A stretch of DNA of 64,000 nucleotides from Symbiodinium microadriaticum. Taxonomy: Eukaryota; Sar; Dinophyceae; Suessiales; Symbiodiniaceae. The position numbers and the translations under genes are program-made. Under the pieces are notes generated by a model, which was given only the letters and a program-made list of their open reading frames with translations, did no database searches and was not told where the DNA came from. Shown here piece by piece: positions 19,665 to 31,100 of this stretch (position 1 is its first letter; each line of letters starts with the position of its first letter). Location: positions 66,628 to 130,627 of the forward strand of contig LSRX01000812.1 in assembly GCA_001939145.1 (NCBI GenBank), given 5' to 3'.

Positions 19665-20747
19665 GGACGTGAAGGACCGGTGTTTAAGGTGTTTAGTTTG
19701 CTTCGACGGTAGCTTCCACCTACACACAACGATCCCCGTAGCCCTAATCCCCAAAATTCAGTACAACAGGCAGGGTCTGTTGCAAACTATAGGGCCTCTC
19801 GGTTCGTGTTATCTTGCGTTCTGCTGTTCGGCGGAGTACGGCAGACCCCTGATGACGAAATTTTTTTGTATTCATGAAAAAGAAAGAATCCTTTCAAAGG
19901 CAGCCTGTTCTGTGTTTGTCACAAGAAGTTGAGCCTTGGGTCTTTTTCATGGTTTTATAGGGCCGAGGGTTTACCCAAAGTTCCTAAAGTTCTACTTTCC
20001 GGTGTTTCCAGAATCTCTTCCTTTTCCAAGGCTTTGCCTTTGCTGGTTTGCCGCTCTTCCCGTAGGTGTGCAAGGCCTTGCGGGGGCGTGGGGTCGGTTC
20101 AGTAGGGCGTTTAGGGTTAATGTAGGGATTCAGGCTTGGGGTCGAGGGTTTCAGGCTTCAGGCTTAGTTTGGGGTTCTGGGGTTAAGGATCCTAAAACTT
20201 CAAGGCTCAACCTGTCTTTAGTTCGCGCATGCACCCAAGTAAGAACAAGATTTGGGATTTGGATCTCGGGGAATAAGAATTGGGAACGGGGGTTTGAGTT
20301 TAGGGTTTAGGCTGCGGGTTGAGAGATTGGTGGTCCAGCACTTCAGTTCAGGGGGTGCCACTTGGACTGCAGACTGGCAGAGGTTCGGGTTGAGAGATGC
20401 TGAGTTTACTCACGGCTTCGATCGCTTTCTGGTTTCCTACAGTGCCAAAGGCTATCAACAGCATCTATGCGTCTCATCCGTATGGCTTGGAAGCCTCTAG
20501 CTACACTGCCCCAAGAGCTTGAGCTGTTCCAAAACCCAAACTCGGAGCCCTCTCGGAAGTTGTGCGGTTAAAGACGATTGTTCTCGTTCTGTTACCGAGG
20601 CCCTTTTGAAACAGGCCGTGGAAGATCTTCGTCGGCAACTCAAGAAAGATCGACAACCTCCACTCCCCCGACCCACCCTCCCCAATAATTCACAACCACA
20701 ACAACAACATCAACCACCACCGTCACCACGACACCACCGCCACCGCC

Positions 20748-20830
20748 AGCACCAGCACCACCAGCACCACCAGCACCAGCACCACCAGCACCAGCACCAG
20801 CACCATTACCACGACCACCAACACCGCCAC
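20748..20830. repeat. CAC/CAG compound microsatellite (also 39225-39307)
   Basis: Alternating caccag and cagcac units. The same tract occurs in A2. It produces His/Gln-rich ORFs on the plus strand, which I reject as genes. Confidence 0.85.
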
Positions 20831-21300
20831 CGGCACTTGGTACTTAGTATTCTGGGAACCTGAGACAGTATCCCTGCGACGGACGTAAGCCTTGGACGTC
20901 TTCCCAACCCACGTCTCGTGGTCTAGCAGGGTTTAAGGCCAAAGTCTAGGATCCTGTAGCCCAGCAGTGCCAACAGTCGAAACTTGTTCTGCAAGGGGCC
21001 GCGCGGAGGGGTCGGAGGATCTGAACAAGTTTCTGTAAAATGTTTGCAGTCAACAAAGCCCGAAGCCTTGAACTTCAACTCCAGCCCACACTCACCCTTG
21101 ACCCTAATGCTGAACGTTGAAACCAAAATTGAACCTTGAGCCCCCTTAACCTTCAAGCCCACCACAGCACTCCCACAACCCACCACTCCTAAGCCCTTAA
21201 ACCATCTACCTGTCAGGAAGAATCCTTATCCCACACAGAATATTCGAGATTTCACCTCCCTGAACACGCCAATAAGAACAACCCAAACCCCGACACCACT

Positions 21301-21343
21301 GAACCCTCAACCCTCAACCCTAAACCGCCAAACCCTAAACCTC
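21301..21343. repeat. Telomere-like CCCTAAAC tract (also 39778-39820)
   Basis: accctcaaccctcaaccctaaa and a second pair of ccctaaac words. In A2 one ccctcaa unit is replaced by ccctaaa, a unit-level difference between near-identical copies. Confidence 0.6.
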
Positions 21344-22787
21344 CGAAAAAAAACCCTTGACCCCTAAGCCAGTACATCCGTAAACTCAACCCAACAAGCT
21401 CGATGCCACCTGCACCACCGCCTGGCACATCAGCTGCAGCCCCTGGCAGCAGGCCGACAACCTGTGCAATGCTGGTCTTGCGTGACTCTGCGCAAAGTAT
21501 CTCTCGGGGGACTTCCAACGTGCCTATGCAGATCTTAGTGTCAAACTCTTGTCATTCTGCCAGGTCTTCTATGATCAGCTTTTCAAGAAATTGCCCCTAT
21601 AGAAGCCCTTTATAGAGCCCTCATTCGACTCGAATAGAACCCTAATCATGTTCAATAAAGAAGCAGGTTTTGCGTTTCTAGAGCACTGAAACATGCTTGC
21701 AGCTGAGCCTATCTTCACCAACAACCGTAAACCCAATCCCGAAGCCTGAAACCCGACCTGAGCAAATCTAAAAAATTAAACCCAAAAACTGTCACTCCAA
21801 CACCCCACACAGAAACTTAACCTCCAAAACCCCAGAATCTCTCTGGCTCTGGAGTTGGGAGAGGGTGCTTCGAGGTTTGGGTTTAGTCAGGAGCCCTCGA
21901 AAGCCGCAAGACTGTCAACGACAGCAAGACTGGCAACAACAACAACAACAAACAACGGACCTTGCCCCACTGACATTGCCCTACGCTACACACACCCACG
22001 ACAACCCCAAAACAACTGCGCTTCCAAAGCCGGCCACACATACATGTCAAGCCGATGGTAACCAATCCTGTTTGAAACTGAGACGGCAGCAGGGACGTCT
22101 GGCACGTCCTGGGCTTGCAATTGAAAGGAGCCTATACTGTTTCTGCGACCGGGACTGGTATCATCAAGACGGTGGCGAATGGGAAGACTGACCACGTGCC
22201 GTGCATCAAAGGAGACAAAGGCAATCCTGAAGCCCTTTGTGCTCACTCGCACCGGCTGCAGATTCTTGGGTCGCTGCCACACTTGCGGCTGCCGGGGTTT
22301 GCTGCACCTCTGCTGCATTTTGACAAGCTGTGCAAATCCTGCTTTTGTTGGCTTTCTCCAGATAACATCTTGCCGCATCATATCGGTGGTGAAGCTGCGG
22401 CAAAAGTACGAGAAGCATTTGGCCGTGCTGGCATTTCGTGAATTTGACCCATGGATGAGCTGCAATTGCTTGTGGTGCATGTGGAGTTTCGATCGTTTGG
22501 GGTGCTTCTTGCCACAGTGTGGGTGTCCTGCTGGCTTCGTGGCCTTTTGGCTCATAAACCCTTATACAGCTCTCCTCAAGCCCTTGCACAACAAACATGG
22601 AGCCCCCGGACTATGCCCTGAAACTGAATAAGCCCTTATCAAGGTACAACAGTGGTCTTATGAGGTTTCTTGTATCCCGGCTCTGCCTGTACTGGGCCTT
22701 AAAGAATTCAAGAAGGATTCGTTGCAAGCTTTGTAGGGTGCTGCTTCCATAAAGGCTCCCTGAGAAAGATCCTTGTGCTCAGGGAGC

Positions 22788-22810
22788 ACATACATACATA
22801 CATACATACG

Positions 22811-22841
<31 letters not shown>
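22788..22841. repeat. CATA microsatellite (also about 41275-41308)
   Basis: (catacata)n, shorter in A2. The A2 copy also carries an extra short insert just before the tract. Confidence 0.85.
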
Positions 22842-24476
22842 TATTCTGCATTCGTACATACACACGTGCATGTGTACCTGCAAGCAGATATGCATGCCGG
22901 GAACCTTCTGCAAATCATTCCGGGCCCTACACAACCGTATCATGAGCAGCTTTATAAGTCAAGTCTGATCATTCAGGTGGCTTGAACGCACGATGGGCGG
23001 AGCTCAGGTTAGGGGATCCAAAGTATCCATATTCTGGAAGGGGACGTGGTCGCCCGGTGCATGAGCCAAAAGAGCTTCCATTCTCACCCGCAATCTCCAC
23101 ATCTCAAACCAAATCCTCCCAAACACTAAGCCTGCAAATCTTCCCAAACACTAAGCCTCAATTTGTAAACCGTAAGCCCTGACCCCAAAACTTATAACAA
23201 AACCTTGTAACCTCGCCATTAAAGTTTAACTTAAACCGCAAGCGTCCCAAACCCTAACACTGAACCCTAGGCCCCTGGCATCTATGCTTGGAGCGAGAGG
23301 TCCAGACATGTCAGCTGATGCCGGTTGCCTCAGCCCGGGAGGCACACAGGGTTTCGGGTTCAGAACTTTCGCATTAAGCTTTTAGGGCCTGCGGGGTTGA
23401 GGGATTCAAGGTTCAGGGGCTTGGGACCAGGCAGGCAAGGTTGCACGTAGACTTGGGGGTTTGGGGACTTGCAGTGGTTTTCGGATGCTTGTCTGAACGC
23501 TTGATGATGATGATGGTTGTTACTCGCGTTTTGACTGCTTCTCCAAGGGTTTGTGTTTATTGCTGTATATGACGCGCGTGAAAGAGCCTGAGTGGTTGTA
23601 AACGGACTGGATAAGTTTGTGCAGAGGATTTGGAGCTGTTTCCCGGCTGGGTAGGGGCTTTGCAAGGCTGTGCAATTCAAAGTTGCGATCTCTGCAAGTA
23701 CTGCACCTTCTGCGAGGGACGGAGGTGGGGCTGTGCGCATACCCTACTACTGCAAACATGGTTCTCCAGTCCCACCCAGACGGTTGGATGCTCCTCGCTG
23801 TTCCTCTTTTGCAGGATGCCGCACTAACACAGCACAGTGAGTGTGTGCAGAAGGCAATCTTGCTTGACCTGGTTTAGGAAACACTGTCATTTGTGGTTAA
23901 ACTAGCGGTACTCGCTCTGTATTGCTTCAATGCATTGTGTATACGCAATCAATGAATAAGGGATAGAGGGATGGAGCGGAGTGAAGGGGTGGAGTGGACT
24001 GAGCCGGACTGAATGAATGAATGCATGAGTGAATGCATGAATCAATGAATGTAGCTCTGGATGACTGCATGACTGGATGATAGAACGAATGAGCGCAAGC
24101 GAAAGGAATACTTGTTGCAACAGTAGTGGAGATCATCTGACGGAGATGATGGTCGTCACTGGCATAATCGCCAGGAAGATAACACTTAGCAGAGACTGTA
24201 TATCAACATGTACGTACGTAGGCTTAGGGTTGGGGCGAGGTCGGGGTCGGGGAGGTGGCGGCTTGGTCTGGTTTTAATCTCTAGGTGACGTAGATGGAGC
24301 TAGTGTAACATGTACGGAGGAGCCGATGCATTCATGAATGACTGAACCCATGAGTGAATGAATGCAAGAACGAGCCAAAGTACGAAGACCACATAGCAGC
24401 TGTGAGTATAGTGTGCATAGTCAAGATAGTGATGATCCACATCGCAAACGCCACAAACACCAAACTGCCAAGGATC

Positions 24477-24580
24477 ATCATTATCATCACCATAACCATC
24501 ACCAGCATCATCATCAGCATCACCATCACCATCAGCATCATCGCCATCATGATCTTCAACATCACCATCACCACCACCGT
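24477..24580. repeat. CAT/CAC microsatellite (also about 42988-43091)
   Basis: Interrupted (cat)n/(cac)n run. Long frames across it translate to His, Ile/Thr or Asp/Gly homopolymer-like proteins and are rejected as genes. Confidence 0.85.
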
Positions 24581-25530
24581 CATTATCGTTGAAGCAATTC
24601 ACAAAGAGGTATATGTCTGTGCGTATGCGTCTACATAAGTCGACATAAGCATAAAACATGCGTACATGTACAGGTACAAGTATACAACAACGTTTAGACA
24701 TAGACATGAATGTTGATGGAGACACGGGCATGCAGATATCTAGTTCATACATGCCTTGGTATGTATGAGGAGAATATAATCTGGATGTAGAGCTGCTCTG
24801 TGAATACATGCCTCTTCATGCACCAGAGAATGTCGAGCGCCGACTCTGTCAATGGCAGCACTGCGCCCGGCACATAAGTACAACAATGTCAATGACAGTG
24901 CTCATAGTTCATAATTTTAATGGGTATCAAAAGATCTCGGAATTCTAACACGATAACGCCGAAAACTAAGGCAAAGCCTCAGAACCAGAATACAAACAAC
25001 TCCCGATCGTGAACATGCGTGTAGTAAGAAGTAGACGAAAATAATGTTGAGTAGTATTCCCAGAACCGTTTCATAACTAAACAACAAGAGCCTGTAGTAT
25101 AATGGCATTGGTGACGATATGTGATGACGATGGCGGCGATAACCACATGATGATGACGACGACGGCGATGACGATGGGTCCACTAGAACAGGCGACAACG
25201 GTTTCAAAGGACAGCAAGTCCGCAAAATTAGACCACAAGAGCGAAGGAGCACAACACCGGAGGACCAACTAACAACAAATACCAGAACACAGTAGCAACC
25301 AAAAGTGGGCGCTCGGAGTTCAACAGCTCTTGAGTTTCGGACCTGCTCAAAACTGACTCCTCGTTGGCCGGCCTGTACGGCTCACCCGGCTTGGCACGGC
25401 ACCCTCCAGCCATGGGCTTCCACAACAATTCGCAACTGACTTGCGCGAGACACACCAGCTCCATCAAAAAGCAAAAAGTACGGATGTGGACGAGCCAACC
25501 GCTAACCGTGATTATAATTAGGGCCTAAGC

Positions 25531-25556
25531 TTTAAACCCTAAACCCTAACCTTAGG
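25531..25556. repeat. Telomere-like AAACCCT pair
   Basis: Two adjacent aaaccct units with a drifted third (aacctta). The matching place in A2 keeps only ctaaccctaacc, so the tract is shrinking or drifting between copies. Confidence 0.5.
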
Positions 25557-25676
25557 ACCTAAGCACCCTGGTCAAGCCCCCAACCTAGGCAGCAGCCGGC
25601 AATCTGCCAGCGTCCGGTGTCGCGACCTGGTCAAGTGCCGGAGCCCGCGCAGGCCATGTTGACAAGGGAGTCATAG

Positions 25677-25687
25677 CGGCAGCAGCT

Positions 25688-25731
<44 letters not shown>

Positions 25732-25757
25732 TGCAGCAGTAGTAGTAGTAGTAGTAG
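25677..25757. repeat. CAG/TAG trinucleotide tract (also about 44185-44265)
   Basis: (cag)n followed by (tag)n. On the minus strand it lies about 160 bases past the stop of the acidic exon, in presumed 3' flank. It is the source of a poly-Ala or poly-Leu open frame that I do not accept as a gene. Confidence 0.85.
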
Positions 25758-25917
25758 CGCAGAAATAGCAATGGCAATAACTCCAAACGATAGTGGTAGT
25801 AGCAGCAGTATGAGCGGGCAACGTTTTACCTGCAGTGGCAGACCGGCATACTGCCCCAATGCAAGCAATCAGAGCCACCCCTCAGATGAAGAAACGACGG
25901 TGGCATCTCTCGGACTC

Positions 25918-26151
25918 TCATAGTGTCGTGTGGTCCTCCGCCGTGGGCTCGCCGTCGGACTGGAATCCGTCCGAGTCAGGGTCGAGGCCCATGTCTCCTC
26001 TTGTATCGTAGCGGTGGTCGCCCAGCGTCATTTCACCGTAGACAGATCGGCCGGTCGCATCGACTTCCTCCTCGTTGCGAGCATGAGGAGACAGGAACGT
26101 GGAGTCCGCAGGACGGAAGAGCTGACAACAGCTTGAAGTCACCGACCCAAA
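25918..26151 (-). CDS. Candidate acidic C-terminal exon of the A1 transporter
   Basis: An open frame ending in TGA at 25918-25920, preceded on the minus strand by GATTTACAG, a good 3' splice site at 26152. It encodes about 78 residues, basic early and strongly acidic late (ARNEEEVDATGRSVYGE, GLDPDSDGFQSDGEP). The A2 copy (44426-44659) has exactly the same length with substitutions but no indels. It lies about 650 bases downstream of the transporter ORF on the same strand. The transporter's own stop codon is not kept in A2, so the reading frame may really continue here after splicing. I could not identify a convincing donor; dinoflagellate donors may be GT, GC or GA. It could also belong to another gene. 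Confidence 0.4.
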   Translation of the reverse strand, partial: FGSVTSSCCQLFRPADSTFLSPHARNEEEVDATGRSVYGEMTLGDHRYDTRGDMGLDPDSDGFQSDGEPTAEDHTTL

Positions 26152-26800
26152 CTGTAAATCGGACACCCCCCCACTAGTTAAGCTTCTAAGCACATAGAGC
26201 AGGAGGAGGTGGCAAATTGCACACTCATGCAAGCACACAGAGTGAGCAATGCGAAATACTCGAGCATCAAGCCGTCCCCTCACCCCGCCCAGCGAATGAA
26301 TGGGTCAAGCAACCTTTTCCCAGCTGTTGACAAAAGCCTGGGACAGGAAGCGAGAGCATGGGGAATCAATGTACGCCCAGCGACAGAGTGAAAGCAAACA
26401 GCCGGAGAGACTGCCAACAAACGAAGAGATTCAACTGTCACAAGGGGTTCACTACATCTTGGGTTGCTCACGCTGCGCAATGGAAACTGCCAAGGCAAAC
26501 ACAAAGAAAGAGGAATCCACAAGCGCGAAGGAAAAGGCCACAGGACGAGCACAGTCCAAGGATGTAGCAATACCGATCTGATACGTGACATTACAGGGCC
26601 TAATTGCATCATGCAGAAACCTATTGCCACGACGTGCTCATCGGCTCTGGCATGCTCCCAGACTAAGGTTCCTCCTTTCACAACAAGCCCATGCCCGCAA
26701 CTCAATTGCAAACCCCCCGACCACGAAACCGTGGCCCAGCATTCTTGGGGAGGGTGGTAATACTGGTGGACTATTACCAGTAGGAGGCCTAGCAATGGCA

Positions 26801-28132
26801 TCACATCGCTACACAGCTGACACGAAGATCCGGCCGGCTGTCCTCGATGTTGTAGACCCACATGGCGATTGAAGACAGGATGAGCGCCATCCACTGCTCC
26901 ATTGAGAGTGGTTGCGCTGACTTGCCGCCAAAGACCTCAAATTGGCTGAAGAAGCCACCGAGGTTCCCACAAAGGATTGCACCGACGGCGGCCCAAGTGC
27001 TGGACATGCGCTTGATGAGCCACATGAGGCAAAGGTTGAAGAAGACATTGAAGAGCAGGTAGATGCTAAACCAAGCCCAGGCGGGCTCCGCAGAGCAGGA
27101 AGTGATCTTTGGATTCGGGTTCTGGCCCATGAAGCAAGTCCAGGAATCGGCAAGGTCCTTGCCGAAGGTGGAGAAGGAGGCCTCGTTGCGGCCACTGGGC
27201 GTGGGCCACGGGATCCAGCATGCCGGGATGAACAAGAGGCCCCAGAGAACCTGCCAAGCACTCTGCCAGAAAAAGGCCCAGGCCACATCCAAGTTCACTT
27301 GCTTTAGCTTCTTGTGCTTGTACACGTACACGAAGGCATAGGGAATGACGGTGCCAATGAAGAGCAAATACATCGAGGCTACGGTGCCAAAAGGCACATA
27401 AATCGTTCGCCCATCGGCACCCTTATATGGTGGCAAACCTCGCACGCACTTTTCGGTAGCATTGCCAACGGTCCATCTTGCTTTCTGCGGGATTGGCAAG
27501 CTTTCATCTTCGAAAATCTCTCTGGCAGTGTCAAGGCCATCACAAACCAGATCGGGTGGCCCCTGTAGCTCAACCAGCTCACCAACGATGCAAGAGCACA
27601 AAATCAGAACCACCCCCGCGTAGTGGACCGCCCTGAATGACATCTTCAGATAGACGAGGGAAATAAGCATCACCCAACCAACCACTAGATTATTCAGCGG
27701 CGTCTGCAAGACCACTGGGATGTATACTGACGGGGGCGCCGAAAAGGTGGCGTTGATCTGGTCCAAAAAGCCGATCAGGGCAAACCACTGCTGCGGCACG
27801 CGACCCTGCGCTGAAGCAAAGTCGCTGACGGGCGAGAACCACCCGAGTCCCAGTGGCTGAAATGCTCGCTTCTCATCTCTCCCCGTCATTCCGAGGAGGC
27901 TCTTCGCTCCGTTCAGGAGAAAGAGAAAGCAAAAGCATGCCAAGCAAATGCCCGGAGGCCAGTAAATGCTCATGAGGATCGTGCTGTAGTGGGCCATGGA
28001 CTTCTGCACTCGGTATATGAAAATCCGATCCAAGGCTTTCGTGATCACATACGTGATAAACACAATGGGGACCAGAAGCTTCCGCCTGTAGCGAAGCTTC
28101 TCGTCCTCCATGTCCGAGTCCGAACACTCCAT
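26801..28132 (-). CDS. CRT-like membrane transporter, copy A1 (full ORF)
   Basis: A single 443-codon frame. The start is the ATG at 28130-28132, with an in-frame TAG two codons upstream. An acidic leader (MECSDSDMED) and basic RYRRK precede about ten predicted membrane segments, roughly at residues 19-38, 49-74, 115-130, 135-161, 168-188, 248-270, 282-305, 351-373, 379-399 and 412-427. Features matching the CRT-like family are VLQTPLNNLVVGW near 141, the repeated EamA-like halves, and a loop of the form WTCFMGQNP...SC (C333, C346) before the eighth segment, as in loop 7 of chloroquine resistance transporters. Members move small solutes such as peptides, amino acids or thiols across vacuolar or plastid membranes; the substrate here is unknown. 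No intron interrupts the ORF, though the C-terminus may continue by splicing. Confidence 0.7.
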   Translation of the reverse strand: MECSDSDMEDEKLRYRRKLLVPIVFITYVITKALDRIFIYRVQKSMAHYSTILMSIYWPPGICLACFCFLFLLNGAKSLLGMTGRDEKRAFQPLGLGWFSPVSDFASAQGRVPQQWFALIGFLDQINATFSAPPSVYIPVVLQTPLNNLVVGWVMLISLVYLKMSFRAVHYAGVVLILCSCIVGELVELQGPPDLVCDGLDTAREIFEDESLPIPQKARWTVGNATEKCVRGLPPYKGADGRTIYVPFGTVASMYLLFIGTVIPYAFVYVYKHKKLKQVNLDVAWAFFWQSAWQVLWGLLFIPACWIPWPTPSGRNEASFSTFGKDLADSWTCFMGQNPNPKITSCSAEPAWAWFSIYLLFNVFFNLCLMWLIKRMSSTWAAVGAILCGNLGGFFSQFEVFGGKSAQPLSMEQWMALILSSIAMWVYNIEDSRPDLRVSCVAM

Positions 28133-31100
28133 GGGCTAAAGGAAATTAGACAAGATGCCCTGCCAGCGGGGCCCTTTCTGCTGGGAGCCACGGTGAGCCC
28201 AGCGAAATGCTTAGTGCGGGAAGTTTCTGCTTTTTTCCCGCTAGGGACATAGCAATCACGACAAGAGCATATTATTGTTCCCAGCCTTAAGCTTAGCAGT
28301 GCTATGCAGTACTATCCCCGTATTCCGCGGCAATTTTGCAGTACAATAACTGCGAGGTCCCGGTTCTGAGGTTGCAGGGGTGGAGGCAGCTTCACAACAC
28401 AATGCAACAGCTCTGGCATGCAACACATAAGGCGTAAGCGGGTCCTATACTGCCAGAGACGCAACACCATGAGGCACAGATCTTCCTGAAAGTGCAGCTA
28501 GTGCTCTATCCTATAGTAAAGTTATAGTTAGTGCAGCTTAATCTAGCCTAGTCCGGTGTAGTCTTAGTATAGTGTAGGTATAGAACAATACTGTATAGCA
28601 TAGTAGTATAGTATAGCAAAGTACAGTTTTTTCCATCTAATATTTTACTGTATAGCAAAAATTAAAATACGATACTGTCCCATACCCCACTGCACCACCC
28701 TATGTCGGGCGGCCCTTGATCGAGTTGGATAGACAGACTCAACCACATTATAACACCGCAGCGACGATCTTCCCCACTCGTCTCCAACATCTGGGCTTTT
28801 GGAACCCCAAAACTTACAGAACGAAGTGTCGCGTGTTCGGTCGGTACTGTGATAACTTGAGTGTATCGAAAGCCCTCCACTGTAGACTTTGCGCAGCCAC
28901 GGAGCAGACAAGCAGTAGCACGACAAGAAGTAGGTATTGAGGACATTCCCCGGACTCCTACAAGGTTGTAGATCGGCTTCAGAGCTATCTTTGGGAATCT
29001 GTTGGGGGGTTAACTTCGGTGCGATTCGAATTTGGTTTTGTGGGGCACGTTGGCACATGTCCTGAGGCTCAATTCAAGCATGAAGACTTTCCGATGGGTA
29101 GGACATAAAATGCCTCTAGCCGAGCCTTTCCCGCTGTCATCCTGAAAAAACAGCTCTAAAGATGATCTGCAACTTCTGCGGAGATCTGGAAGATGAATCG
29201 GACAAGAACCCATCTGCATCCTGAACTTTCTGGCACTCCAAGGCCCCCGCCTCAACAAGGCCCTGCAAGCAACTGTCCCATCTGTTGAATGCGCCGGCAA
29301 CGGTCGCAGCTCAAGCACGAAGGATCTTTCATGTGTGCAGATGCTCTGAAGAGGTGCTTGGGGAAAGACCCAGGGCGCGCGCTGGCCTCTGCACTGTAAT
29401 TTGGGCAGAAGCACTTCTTGATGTGCTCGTGCAGTGGAATGAGATCGCTCGGAAGTAAGGCTTGGGGGAGCTTCTTGAACAGCCGCTTGTGTTGCGGTCA
29501 CCTGCGTTAGCCTCTTGCGGCTTCATGTAGGAACATGACTAGTGACGAGTTGAAGGCTTTTGTGGACATGACTCAGATAAAGGAAACTACAGGTGAGGAG
29601 TTTAGGGTATATAGGGCTTCTTTAAGGCTTCTATAAGGTATATAGACCTTCTACAACGCTCCTATAACCACATGAATATGTCCTAGACTCAGACTCTGAC
29701 CGGCTACTTCGGCTCCAACTCTGAGCCCACGAGCAAGAGTCAAGGCCCACGAGCAAGAGTCAAGGCCCGAGTCGTCTCAACTGTTTCTGCCTGTGAAACT
29801 CTGTGACTCTCCGAAAGGCAAGAGGAATTCCTTTACGCCCCATAGTCATAAATGAAAGTCCGCAGGTCGCAACTATTTGCCATCTGTGTTTTTCCAACAT
29901 TTAAGCACTGCGGCCTTTCGACCATGATGACAACGACCAGGACAAGAGACCAGCAAGTGACCACCACTACACCAGAAGACCACCAAGAGAGCACCGGAAG
30001 ACCACAGGAGACGTCCAAGAGACGAGCAGAAGACTAGCAGGAGACCCAGGACAGCACGAGCAGACAACCAGACGCTGCCAAAATGCATTTCCCCGAGTGC
30101 TGGCAGATTGGAGACCACGCCTGGAAATTCCCCGTAAGTGCTGATGGGAGTCGGAGGAGGATTCGGGAGCGCGGCAGGAATGCTTTTTCCCAAGTACTGG
30201 CGGCTCCAGGACCAGCGCGAAGCTGCTTTCGTCCAAGTACTGGAGCTTTTCGGGATCACGACGCTTACCCGAAATTGCTTCCCCAAGCACATCTGCGGTT
30301 CAATGTTTTCGAGAGCCAAGAGTGGCGCGTGTTTCGATATTCACAATGAACCCTGGCCCCGGAGCAAGCAATGGAACACCAGCGAAAACTAGGCACCGCA
30401 AGGCAGTGGAAAACGTGCGCCGTGAGCATCCCGTGTAAATAATAAGACGCGGGGACCGGATTCGCTGCGCCAGATGTATACAAATATTTGATACGGTGCT
30501 GGGAAGCCATTTTCCAGCGTCGTGCGGCAACTTCAATCCAGAAACCACCCGCAAGAACGCCATTGTGTTATCACACTGTTTGGGGGAACATCTGAAGCCA
30601 ACGTCGAACCCGACTTGGTGTCTTGGGGTGCAGGACTTCGGGTTCAGGGTGTAATGTGGTGTTGTGTTTTGTTGGCGACGCTGCTAGTGGCCGATTCTAA
30701 ATTAGCATGCCTGAGTGGTCTCATGTTAGGAGGCCCTTACGAAGGCTCAGGCTTGGCTTTGCAGCGTTTTGAGGTTTTGGAATCTGTTCAAATGGTATTG
30801 GCTTGGTTTGCGCGGTGAGGCCTCAGACTTGGTTTGCATGGCCTTGCTTGGCCTTGCAAACCCGCTTAACAACCCCTCATAAACCAGCCCCGCCAAACCC
30901 CCTGAACAAGTAAACCCAGAGACCCTGTGCAAAGACAGCGCGATCCCCCTCCTACCTTCCGAACCGCCTTTTTGAACCCCAAGAATGCGATAATGCTAAG
31001 CAAAGAAGAAACAACAAGGGTTTATGCAGGATATCCGAAAATGTCGGGCCGGGGGTCTAATCACTAAACACAATGCAAAATATTGGACACGATGCATGCC

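Larger units (their letters stand above)
19665..25917. other. A1 left arm, no supported gene
   Basis: The left arm of the tandem unit, downstream of the A1 transporter in transcription sense. From about 20,330 it is almost identical to the A2 arm at 38,810-44,030. It contains several microsatellites and CCCTAAA-like tracts. A GC-rich stretch at 22,000-22,630 is open in several frames on both strands (up to 189 codons, minus) and equally open in A2. Because the copies are so similar this says little about coding, and I recognise no domain. Confidence 0.5.

Noticed and set aside
19850..19866. CTGATGACGAAAT, resembling a hammerhead ribozyme core (also near 38390)
   Set aside because: Stem II would be absent and there are no flanking complementary arms, so it is best seen as chance.
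20519..20863. His/Gln-rich plus frame (also 38996-39340)
   Set aside because: Its C-terminal half is the CAC/CAG microsatellite and the N-terminal part has no recognisable domain. The copies are too similar to show selection.
21986..22631. GC-rich stretch open in up to four frames (189 codons minus, 150 codons plus)
   Set aside because: Several frames are equally open, none shows a known motif, and the A2 copy is nearly identical, so no frame can be preferred.
25585..25878. Poly-Ala and poly-Leu frames
   Set aside because: They are translations of the CAG/TAG trinucleotide tract in different frames.
26280..26894. 204-codon minus frame overlapping the transporter's 3' end, also at 44818-45432
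   Set aside because: It overlaps the CRT-like ORF in another frame and reads as Leu/Cys/Trp-rich shadow sequence. Being open in both copies is expected from their high identity.
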